The notes beneath the pieces are model-generated. The model had not been told where the DNA came from. It made no database searches and saw only the letters and a program-made list of their open reading frames with translations. Below are positions 9,083 to 16,167 of a stretch of DNA of 64,000 bases, in pieces. The position numbers and the translations under genes were made by a program. The DNA lies in contig JANOSH010000037.1 in assembly GCA_031415695.1 (NCBI GenBank), positions 124,001 to 188,000 of the forward strand, written 5' to 3'. This DNA is from JANOSH01 sp031415695. Lineage in GTDB: Bacteria > Actinomycetota > Acidimicrobiia > Acidimicrobiales > Ilumatobacteraceae. Position 1 is the stretch's first letter. Each line of letters opens with the position of its first letter.

Positions 9083-10291
9083 ATGACACATCCAAGCGTG
9101 ATCGAGGCCCAAGCGTTCCTAACAGAGCATTGGTCCTCGTCGGTCGACCGTCGGGACTGGCGTGAAAAGGTTGTCGACGCGGGGTGGGCTGCGCTTCGTT
9201 GGCCCACAGCGTGGCATGGCCGCGGCCTCGCTGACGACCGAGCGCGGCTCGTAGAAGCTGCCTTTGCCGAAGCGGGCGCACCCGGACCAGGCCAGGATGT
9301 GTACAACCTGTGGGCCGGAACCATGCTCGCCCATGGTAGCGACGAACTTCGGGCCAGGTACCTGCGTCGCCTATTGCTCGACGACATAGCAATGTGTCTT
9401 TTGTACTCCGAACCCGGCGCCGGCTCCGATCTTGCGGGCATTCGCACGACGGCCGTTCGAGATGGCGACGAATGGGTCATCAACGGCCAGAAGGTTTGGA
9501 CGTCAGGCGCTATGAACGCCGACTTCGGAATGCTCATTGCCCGTACCGATTGGGATCAGCCCAAGCACCGGGGCATCACGTTCTTTTGGTTTCCAATGCA
9601 CCAGCCCGGTGTCGAGATCCGGCCGTTACGACAAGCAACGGGAGACTCGCGATTCAATGAGGTGTTCATTACCGGTGCCCGGGTGCATGACTCGCACCGT
9701 CTCGGTGAAGCGGGCAACGGATGGCTTGTACTGCAGACCGCGCTCGCCTACGAGCGTGCAGTCATGGGCGTGTCGGGCCCGCGTACCAAGAAGGACAGCG
9801 ACGAGCCCGACGGAGCGACGAGCGCGGCTCATGGCAAGATCCCGAGCCCCGACCTTTCGCTCATCGAGCTTGCGCAGTCGGTGGGAAGGGCGAACGACGC
9901 TCAGGTTCGCCAATCGCTTGCTCGGCTTCATGCCATGCGAACCGTCAACGATTGGAACGGCGTACGAGCCAAAGCCGAAATGAAGGCGGGCGGGTCGTCG
10001 CCGGTGGCGTCGCTCGGCAAGCTCGCAATGTCGGGCATCTTGCATTATGCCGGTCGGGTGCAGGGGCATCTGTTGGGTATGGAAGCCACGCTTGATGGCA
10101 ATGCGAACCCCCGAGCACGCGACGCTAACTACTCGCAGCTGAACGCCTATTTCACATCGATCGGTGGTGGAACCGATCAGATTCAGCGAAACATTATTGG
10201 TGAGCGCTTGTTGGGTCTTCCTCGCGAACCCGAAATGGACAAAGCAGTGCCGTTTCGAGACGTGCGCGCATCAGCCAGCCCGAACTCATGA
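9083..10291 (+). CDS. acyl-CoA dehydrogenase
   Basis: A 402-residue flavoenzyme of the acyl-CoA dehydrogenase family. The FAD/substrate signature YSEPGAGSDLAGI lies near 114, VINGQKVWTSGA near 139, and the C-terminal GGTDQIQRNIIGERLLGLP near 372. It would oxidise an acyl-CoA to the 2-enoyl-CoA and pass electrons to ETF, which is encoded twice in this window. The substrate could be a branched, aromatic or steroid side-chain acyl-CoA, since this subgroup (short N-terminal domain, WINGQKVWTSGA-like) often handles non-fatty acyl groups; that point is inference. It stands alone on its strand. Confidence 0.9.
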   Translation: MTHPSVIEAQAFLTEHWSSSVDRRDWREKVVDAGWAALRWPTAWHGRGLADDRARLVEAAFAEAGAPGPGQDVYNLWAGTMLAHGSDELRARYLRRLLLDDIAMCLLYSEPGAGSDLAGIRTTAVRDGDEWVINGQKVWTSGAMNADFGMLIARTDWDQPKHRGITFFWFPMHQPGVEIRPLRQATGDSRFNEVFITGARVHDSHRLGEAGNGWLVLQTALAYERAVMGVSGPRTKKDSDEPDGATSAAHGKIPSPDLSLIELAQSVGRANDAQVRQSLARLHAMRTVNDWNGVRAKAEMKAGGSSPVASLGKLAMSGILHYAGRVQGHLLGMEATLDGNANPRARDANYSQLNAYFTSIGGGTDQIQRNIIGERLLGLPREPEMDKAVPFRDVRASASPNS

Positions 10292-10328
10292 GACGGGACC
10301 GGCCGAGACCCAATCGCCCGTTCCAGAC

Positions 10329-10577
10329 TCAGAGGCCTTCGAGAGTGGCATCCCAGCCATTGGCGGCTCGGATGAGGTCGGGGCCGGCCATCAACACTGC
10401 GAGTCGCATCCGAACCTCATACTCAGTGGCGTTCGGGTAGCGCTGCTTGATTCCCGTGCGAGCTAAGGCAATGCATGTCCGCGACAAGGCGTGTACGACG
10501 TTGGCCTTTTCGGTAGTGCTCATCGCTCGTACGCGCTCCAACATTAATTCATCGACAATCGCATGCGTGTCAGACAT
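10329..10577 (-). CDS. small conserved hypothetical protein
   Basis: An 82-residue, helix-rich protein containing a pattern seen in many short bacterial proteins: a stretch like MSTTEKANVVHALSRTC, then ALARTGIKQRYPNATEYEVRMRLA and a terminal GWD. No function is known for this group. ATG 10577 is chosen because the family begins near MSDTHAIVDEL; an upstream start would add 7 residues. It lies 43 bp downstream of the stop of the zinc alcohol dehydrogenase reading in the other direction of transcription order, on the same strand. Confidence 0.7.
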   Translation of the reverse strand: MSDTHAIVDELMLERVRAMSTTEKANVVHALSRTCIALARTGIKQRYPNATEYEVRMRLAVLMAGPDLIRAANGWDATLEGL

Positions 10578-10620
10578 CGGCAAACTCTTCGAACGCACGC
10601 CCCCAGACTAGCGGCGGCAC

Positions 10621-11703
10621 CTAGAAGATGATGACGCTTCGGGCCACCGAACCGGTTTTCATGGTGGCGAAACCCTCGTTGATCTGATCGAGCGCAATAC
10701 GTTCGCTTACCAGTTCGTCGAGCTTGAGCCGACCCTGCATGTACAGATCGATATAGCGGGGCATATCGACCCGAAAGCGGTTCGAACCCATGTTGGACCC
10801 TTGGATCTTCTTCTCGGACAGTAGCTCGATGCCGTGGATTTCGATCTTGGTGCCCACCGGGATCATGCCAATGACGGTTGCGGTGCCGCCTGACGCCAAC
10901 ATCTTGAAAGCTTGCTCAGCCGCCGTCTTGGCGCCAATTGCCTCGAAGCTGTACTCGACGCCGCCTTTCGTCAGTTCCTTCACCGCGGCCACTGCGTCGA
11001 CCTGGGACCCGTCGATAACATCGGTCGCGCCAAACGTTTGAGCAAGTTCGAGCTTCGCCGGATTCAGATCGATGGCGATAATGCGACCTGCGCCAGCGAG
11101 GCGAGCACCCTGAATACAGTTGAGCCCAATACCGCCGCAACCAAGTACGGCGACGGTGGACCCTGGCTCGATGGCCGCAGTACGGAATACCGCACCGAGA
11201 CCAGTGGTCACCCCGCAACCAATCAGTGCGGCACGGTCAAGAGGCATGTCGTTGTCGATCTTGACCAGCGCGTGTTCGTGGATGAGCATCTGCTCGGCGA
11301 AACTGGACAATCGCATGAACTGGTGAACATGCTCGCCATTGCAGCTCAGCCGGGGCGACTGGCCAGTACCGCGCTCGAGCACTTGGCGGTTGCTGCACAG
11401 GGCCAGGCGACCGGTGAGGCAATAGTCGCACCCACCGCAGTACGCCGACAGGCACGTAATGACGTGATCGCCTGGCTGTACATAGGTGACGCCCTCGCCG
11501 ACCATTTCCACTATGCCAGCCGACTCGTGACCCAGGATCACTGGAAGTGCATGTGGGTATAACGCCTCCATGAAATGCAGATCGGAGTGGCACAGGCCGG
11601 CGGCCTTGGTCTGGACAAGCACCTCGCCCGGGCCGGGCTTGTCGACTCGAACGTCGAGGATATCGAGGTGGCCTGGTGCGGATTGGAGAACGGCTGCGCG
11701 CAT
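10621..11703 (-). CDS. zinc-dependent alcohol dehydrogenase (MDR family)
   Basis: A 360-residue medium-chain dehydrogenase. Catalytic zinc ligands are Cys38 and His59 in GLCHSD and GHES, with a further Cys in ALIGCGV. The structural zinc site is Cys89, Cys92, Cys95, Cys103. The nucleotide-binding GCGGIG lies near 190 with an acidic residue (AIDLNP) at the end of beta2, which favours NAD over NADP. It resembles the class III/mycothiol- or NDMA-dependent alcohol dehydrogenases of actinobacteria. The physiological alcohol is unknown. It is divergent from the GFA-family gene, which often accompanies formaldehyde or thiol chemistry, but that link is only suggestive. Confidence 0.88.
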   Translation of the reverse strand: MRAAVLQSAPGHLDILDVRVDKPGPGEVLVQTKAAGLCHSDLHFMEALYPHALPVILGHESAGIVEMVGEGVTYVQPGDHVITCLSAYCGGCDYCLTGRLALCSNRQVLERGTGQSPRLSCNGEHVHQFMRLSSFAEQMLIHEHALVKIDNDMPLDRAALIGCGVTTGLGAVFRTAAIEPGSTVAVLGCGGIGLNCIQGARLAGAGRIIAIDLNPAKLELAQTFGATDVIDGSQVDAVAAVKELTKGGVEYSFEAIGAKTAAEQAFKMLASGGTATVIGMIPVGTKIEIHGIELLSEKKIQGSNMGSNRFRVDMPRYIDLYMQGRLKLDELVSERIALDQINEGFATMKTGSVARSVIIF

Positions 11704-11735
11704 ATCTGCAGTCTGCCACGACTAGCTTGCCGGGT

Positions 11736-12128
11736 ATGACGGCAACGGGACGATGTGAGTGCAGCGGCGTTCGGTACAGCGTGAAGGGCCCGTTGCGAGA
11801 CGTGTTCAACTGTCATTGCGGCCGATGCAGGCGGATCACGGGCCACTACCTCGCGGCTACTGCTGCCCCCGCCGACATGGTGACGTTCCAGGCCGAAGAA
11901 ACGCTGGCGTGGTACTCACCAGACGGGTCAGTCCAATACGGGTTCTGCAAACGATGCGGGTCAACATTGTTCTGGCGGACCTCTCAAAGTGACCCGCTGT
12001 TACGCATCACCGCAGGAACGCTCGATGGGCCAACCGGATTGACCACCACCAAAGCCTGGTGGGTGGCCGAGGCCGGCGACTATCACGAACGCCAAGCGGG
12101 CCTGACCGAATGTGCGTACGAGGACTAG
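11736..12128 (+). CDS. GFA family protein (CENP-V/GFA zinc fold)
   Basis: A 130-residue protein of the GFA (DUF636) family. Zinc ligands expected for the family are visible: Cys7 and Cys9 in GRCECS, Cys26, Cys28 and Cys31 in NCHCGRCR, and Cys71 and Cys74 in FCKRCGS. The founding member was described as a glutathione-dependent formaldehyde-activating enzyme, but most members have no tested activity. The start at 11736 is supported by TAGCTT 7 nt upstream. It is divergent from the zinc alcohol dehydrogenase. Confidence 0.85.
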   Translation: MTATGRCECSGVRYSVKGPLRDVFNCHCGRCRRITGHYLAATAAPADMVTFQAEETLAWYSPDGSVQYGFCKRCGSTLFWRTSQSDPLLRITAGTLDGPTGLTTTKAWWVAEAGDYHERQAGLTECAYED

Positions 12129-12150
12129 TCGCGTCGTAGGCTCGATCGTC

Positions 12151-12975
12151 ATGGAACTTCATGGACGCGTGGTGGTCATTACCGGGGGCGGGTCAGGCAT
12201 CGGAGAAGCGCTCGCATTAGCGGCTCACGCCGAGGGCGCACGCCACATCGTCGTCGCCGATCTCAACGGCGAACAGGCCGATCGGGTAGCGGCGCTAGTA
12301 GGTGGAACCGGTGTTGGCATCGACGCACGCGATGAAGCGGCCATTGTCGAACTTGTCGAACAAACCCTCGCCGCTCATGGACCGATCGATCTGTTTGTGT
12401 CGAACGCCGGGTACGTTACAACCGGTGGAGTAGAGGATACGAACGAGCGAATCCAACAGATGTGGGAGGTTCACGTTATGGCTCACATCTATGCGGCGCG
12501 GGCCGTGCTTCCGTCGATGATCGCGAATGGCGGTGGCTACTTGTTGAACACGGCATCGGCTGCGGGACTTCTTACCCAGATCGGCTCGATGTCCTACGCG
12601 GTGACGAAACACGCCGCCGTTGCCTTGGCCGAGTGGCTCTCGATATCGCATCACCATCAAGGCATTCGGGTCTCGGTGTTGTGTCCTCAAGCGGTAGCAA
12701 CCAACATCATTGCCAACAGCCCCGATGCCAGCCGCCGCACCGCCGATATGCCCGGAGGTGTCGCCTCGGCCGATGGCGTAAAGTCCGCTGCCGAAGTTGC
12801 GCAGGACTGCATCGACACCATTCGCGCCGAGACATTCCTTGTGCTCCCCCACCCGGAAGTGACGACCTATATGGAACGCAAGGTCACCGATGTCGACCGT
12901 TGGCTCTCCGGAATGCGCCGATTCCAAGGCGCGCTGTACGCCGACCAACCACTACCCGGCGATGCCATCGCCTGA
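12151..12975 (+). CDS. short-chain dehydrogenase/reductase
   Basis: A 274-residue classical SDR. It has the dinucleotide motif TGGGSGIG at 11-18, Asp37 for NAD preference, SNAG at 84-87, Ser136 and the active-site Y149-x3-K153 pair (SYAVTK). ATG 12151 is preferred over an upstream start because the Rossmann strand begins at VVVITGG. The family oxidises or reduces alcohols and ketones; the substrate is not identifiable. It follows the GFA gene by 22 bp on the same strand, so the two may be co-transcribed. Confidence 0.88.
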   Translation: MELHGRVVVITGGGSGIGEALALAAHAEGARHIVVADLNGEQADRVAALVGGTGVGIDARDEAAIVELVEQTLAAHGPIDLFVSNAGYVTTGGVEDTNERIQQMWEVHVMAHIYAARAVLPSMIANGGGYLLNTASAAGLLTQIGSMSYAVTKHAAVALAEWLSISHHHQGIRVSVLCPQAVATNIIANSPDASRRTADMPGGVASADGVKSAAEVAQDCIDTIRAETFLVLPHPEVTTYMERKVTDVDRWLSGMRRFQGALYADQPLPGDAIA

Positions 12976-12987
12976 CACGTTGGATTG

Positions 12988-13290
12988 TTAGCCGTGTGTC
13001 GACGCGGCGTGGGCCTTCCAAAGCTTCATAGCATCCGCTTCGGTCTTCGCCTTGCCGCTCCAGTCGCCATCGGAACAGCTGACCGCCACCCCGAACAAGG
13101 CCAGGTCGAACTCGGCGTTGTAGAAACGAGGGTTCGGTGCCTTTGGTTTGTGTTTGTCGGCGTTGTGAGCACGACCCAGTTCTCGGGCTTCACATTTCGT
13201 GGCAACCCGATATCGAAACTCGTCGGCGTGAGCGACGCAGGTCAAGATGTATCCAACCGGCGACGTGATGATGACGTAGTCCTCAACCAT
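12988..13290 (-). CDS. hypothetical protein
   Basis: A 100-residue protein I do not recognise. It has a beta-strand-like N-terminus (DYVIITSPVGYILTCVAHADEF), a charged centre and a C-terminal helix with Trp (LWKAHAAS). No signal peptide or known motif is visible. It lies between two convergent or divergent catabolic genes, and the composition and codon pattern resemble its neighbours, so it is probably real. Confidence 0.55.
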   Translation of the reverse strand: MVEDYVIITSPVGYILTCVAHADEFRYRVATKCEARELGRAHNADKHKPKAPNPRFYNAEFDLALFGVAVSCSDGDWSGKAKTEADAMKLWKAHAASTHG

Positions 13291-13357
13291 GCAGCGACCG
13301 TACGCCTTGCATGTTGCGAACGGGTTGTGATTTCGCGACAGGCTTTAGCATTGCGGC

Positions 13358-14269
13358 ATGGCTCGTCCACTGCTTGTCGGTATCCAGCTACCCGAGGTTG
13401 AGTGGGAGGTACCGTTCGCCGAGCTGATCGCGATGGCCCAAACCGCCGAGGCTGTCGGCTTCGATTCGATCTGGGTCGGCGACCACCTCTTGTACGACTT
13501 ACCGGTCGGGCCCCGCGGGCCGTGGGAGGCGTGGACATCGCTAGCCGCTTTGGCCGCGGTCACCAAGCGGATACTGCTCGGACCGCTCGTGGCGTCCACG
13601 AGTTTCCACGAACCAACCATGCTGGCCAAGCAAGCAGCCACGGTCGATGCCATCTCGGGCGGCCGGCTCATCGTGGGTCTCGGCGCCGGGTGGAACGAAC
13701 GCGAGTACCGAGCATTCGGTTTCCCGTACGACCACCGGGTGAGCCGGTTCGAAGAAGCGTTCACGATCATCAGATCGCTACTTCACGACGGTGCAGTCGA
13801 CGTGACTGGGCGTTACTACTCGGCTGAAAAGTGCATCTTGCATCCAAGGCCAACACGGGTCGGAGGGCCACCGTTGTGGGTTGGTTCTACCAGCCCGCGG
13901 ATGCTGTCGATTGCAGCACCACACGTCGACGCATGGAATGTGTGGTGGACCCTGTTCGGCAACACGGCGGCCGGCTTCCAGCGGGAAAAGGCGCGCGTGG
14001 ATCTTGAACTCTTGGCACACGGCCGTGACCCTTTGACCATCGAAGCGACCTGCGCCGTACACATTCGGCTCGATTCCGGTAGCGGGCGTCAGGCGGGCAA
14101 CGACAACACCAATCACGCGGCACCTCTGAGGGGCCACGCAACGGAGATCGCCGATCATCTCCGAGCGTTCGCAGCGGCCGGCGCTTCGCATGTGCAACTC
14201 GTCGTGGATCCGATCACTCGAACATCTATTGAGTTCTTCAACGACGTGCTGGCCAACTTGGACCGGTAG
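13358..14269 (+). CDS. LLM-class (F420-type) oxidoreductase
   Basis: A 303-residue TIM-barrel protein of the luciferase-like monooxygenase superfamily. The usual features are present: EAVGFDSIWVGDH near 30, GGRLIVGLGAGW near 107, and a C-terminal region ending in HVQLVVDP and a helix. Actinobacterial members mostly use cofactor F420 rather than FMN, but cofactor choice cannot be fixed here. TAGCAT (13346-13351) sits 6 nt before the ATG. It is followed 9 bp later by a second LLM gene. Confidence 0.88.
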   Translation: MARPLLVGIQLPEVEWEVPFAELIAMAQTAEAVGFDSIWVGDHLLYDLPVGPRGPWEAWTSLAALAAVTKRILLGPLVASTSFHEPTMLAKQAATVDAISGGRLIVGLGAGWNEREYRAFGFPYDHRVSRFEEAFTIIRSLLHDGAVDVTGRYYSAEKCILHPRPTRVGGPPLWVGSTSPRMLSIAAPHVDAWNVWWTLFGNTAAGFQREKARVDLELLAHGRDPLTIEATCAVHIRLDSGSGRQAGNDNTNHAAPLRGHATEIADHLRAFAAAGASHVQLVVDPITRTSIEFFNDVLANLDR

Positions 14270-14278
14270 TTTGTAGTC

Positions 14279-15415
14279 ATGAGATTCGGCATTTTCTTTG
14301 AATTGTCGGTCCCCCGACCGGGAGGAAAGGTCGCCGAGTATCAGGTGTACATGAATGCGCTTGAACAGTGCCGCTTGGCCGACGAGTTGGGCTTCGATCA
14401 CGTGTGGGCGGTCGAACACCATTTTCTCGAGGAGTACTCGCATTGCTCGGCACCCGAGGTGTTCCTCGCTGCAGTCGCGGCGCAAACCAGTCGCATCCGG
14501 GTCGGGCACGGTGCAGTGGTCTGTGTTCCCGAAATGAACCACCCGATTCGAGTTGCCGAACGGGCTGCTGCCCTCGATCTGATCTCGGGCGGGCGGCTCG
14601 AGTTCGGTACCGCACGCTCGTCGACCTGGACCGAACTCGGTGGGTTCGGCGCCAACCCTGACGACACAAAAAAGACGTGGGACGAGTTCGTTCGAGTGAT
14701 CCCGAAGATGTGGACGCAAGATTCGTTTTCGTGGCAAGGCAAGAGCTTTTCGATGCCCGAGCGAAATGTCCTGCCCAAACCGCTTCAAGATCCGCACCCA
14801 CCGCTGTGGGTTACCGTCACCAGTCCTGGCACCGAACTCGACGCTGCCGAACGAGGCATGGGTTGTCTGGGTGTAGCCGCCGTCAGCTACGAGGAACAAG
14901 AACGACGAACCGCAAGATATCGACACGTCATCGCCAACTGCGAACCCGTCGGCGTCGCGGTAAACAACCGTGTTCACACCATGAACTTTCTCTATTGCCA
15001 CGAGGACTACCGGCAGGCCGCCCGCACCGGCATGCAGATGATCGGGGCGTTCAACACCATGAACGCCCACCTGTACTGGACCCGTGAGGCGTATGCCACC
15101 CGGGCCTATCAGTCGCTAGGCAACATCGGCCAAAGTTTGAAACAGGCAAGCACTCCCGATGACCCTTCAGCGGCCAAAGGGCTACCAGAAGGGCTCGGCG
15201 TTGGTGACCCCGATCATCTCGTGTCGGTCATCAAACGATGGGAAGCCATTGGGGTCGATGGCATCAACTTCGTACTCAACGCGGCCGAAGCCGTGACGCA
15301 AGACCAGGTGCTCGACAGCTTGCGACTGTTCGCACGAGAGGTCATGCCGAAGTTCGCCGGCCCACACAATGCCCGCGTGCCTGCCCCAAGTTCGCTGCCA
15401 GTTGGCTTCGCCTGA
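14279..15415 (+). CDS. LLM-class flavin-dependent oxidoreductase
   Basis: A 378-residue luciferase-like monooxygenase. It shows the N-terminal FGIFFELSVPRP strand, DELGFDHVWAVEHHFLEEYS (a bacterial-luciferase-type block), GGRLEFGTARS and a long C-terminal region. The AVEHHF signature is shared with flavin-dependent luciferase-like alkane or ketone monooxygenases. The start has TAGTTT 6 nt upstream; its first three bases are the stop codon of the preceding gene, so it may have its own promoter inside the operon. The next gene overlaps its stop (TGATG). Confidence 0.88.
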   Translation: MRFGIFFELSVPRPGGKVAEYQVYMNALEQCRLADELGFDHVWAVEHHFLEEYSHCSAPEVFLAAVAAQTSRIRVGHGAVVCVPEMNHPIRVAERAAALDLISGGRLEFGTARSSTWTELGGFGANPDDTKKTWDEFVRVIPKMWTQDSFSWQGKSFSMPERNVLPKPLQDPHPPLWVTVTSPGTELDAAERGMGCLGVAAVSYEEQERRTARYRHVIANCEPVGVAVNNRVHTMNFLYCHEDYRQAARTGMQMIGAFNTMNAHLYWTREAYATRAYQSLGNIGQSLKQASTPDDPSAAKGLPEGLGVGDPDHLVSVIKRWEAIGVDGINFVLNAAEAVTQDQVLDSLRLFAREVMPKFAGPHNARVPAPSSLPVGFA

Positions 15416-16167
15416 TGCTGCTGACCGGTAGCGCCGATGTGTTGGTCCTGGCCGACCAATTCAGTGTGCCGACCATCGCAGCGTGGTCGGGCGAACCATT
15501 CGAAATGGTCGACGTTCACGTGTTGCAGCTGATTGCCGAGCTTCCCCGCACAGCACGCGAATGCGTGTTGCCCCCCGGTTTACACCCAACCGAACCGGCA
15601 GCGCTCTCGATTCAGGCGTGGCGAGTTGGCGATAGCGCGATCGGGTCCTTCACATTTTGTCACACTCGCTTGTCGTGTCGCAGCGGCGTACGCGCTCGCG
15701 GCATGACCACCGCCGCGGTTGCTTCCACGACGGCCGCGGCGATGCTGTTGAGGGAGCGGTTCGGGTTCCCTAGCCATGTGGGCCACGTGCGACTCGACTC
15801 GTCGTATGACCGTTGCGATGTGACCGTTCTGCTCGATGACACGCCCGTACTGGTCATGAACAACCTCGACCCTCAGCCCTTAGATGCCAACGATGTGCAG
15901 TACACATCCACACTGAATCTGGCCCACACACCGAACGGTTTACGCCTTGTTCAGGTCGACGCCGATCATCACACCCAACGACTCGAACGGCTCACAGCAC
16001 GCCTAACCACGTTCGATGCTCGAGCCTGGGGCGATAGCCGCATCGACCCGTACTTCATCGTGACCACCACGCTGGCTCGGGCCGAAACGGTGACACTTGC
16101 GCCGGTGCGGTTTGTATGCCGGGCCGACATCAGCGCGTTCGAGGGCACGGAATCGGTTAGACACTAG
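15415..16167 (+). CDS. uncharacterised protein, possibly acetoacetate decarboxylase-like
   Basis: A 250-residue protein translationally coupled to the preceding LLM gene (TGATG overlap). The central stretch ARGMTTAAVASTTAAA followed by LLRERFGFPSHVGHVRLD recalls the REIWGFPKKL region of the acetoacetate decarboxylase fold. The C-terminal part (SRIDPYFIVTTTLARAETVTLAPVRF) also fits an ADC-like barrel. I cannot identify the Schiff-base lysine, and the expected position seems to lack it. The coupling suggests it acts with the oxidoreductase on the same substrate. Treat the fold call as tentative. Confidence 0.6.
   Translation: MLLTGSADVLVLADQFSVPTIAAWSGEPFEMVDVHVLQLIAELPRTARECVLPPGLHPTEPAALSIQAWRVGDSAIGSFTFCHTRLSCRSGVRARGMTTAAVASTTAAAMLLRERFGFPSHVGHVRLDSSYDRCDVTVLLDDTPVLVMNNLDPQPLDANDVQYTSTLNLAHTPNGLRLVQVDADHHTQRLERLTARLTTFDARAWGDSRIDPYFIVTTTLARAETVTLAPVRFVCRADISAFEGTESVRH

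Noticed and set aside
13778..15070. 430-codon open frame on the minus strand across the LLM genes
   Set aside because: It is antisense to two clear LLM genes and has no family features; long antisense frames are common in GC-rich DNA.
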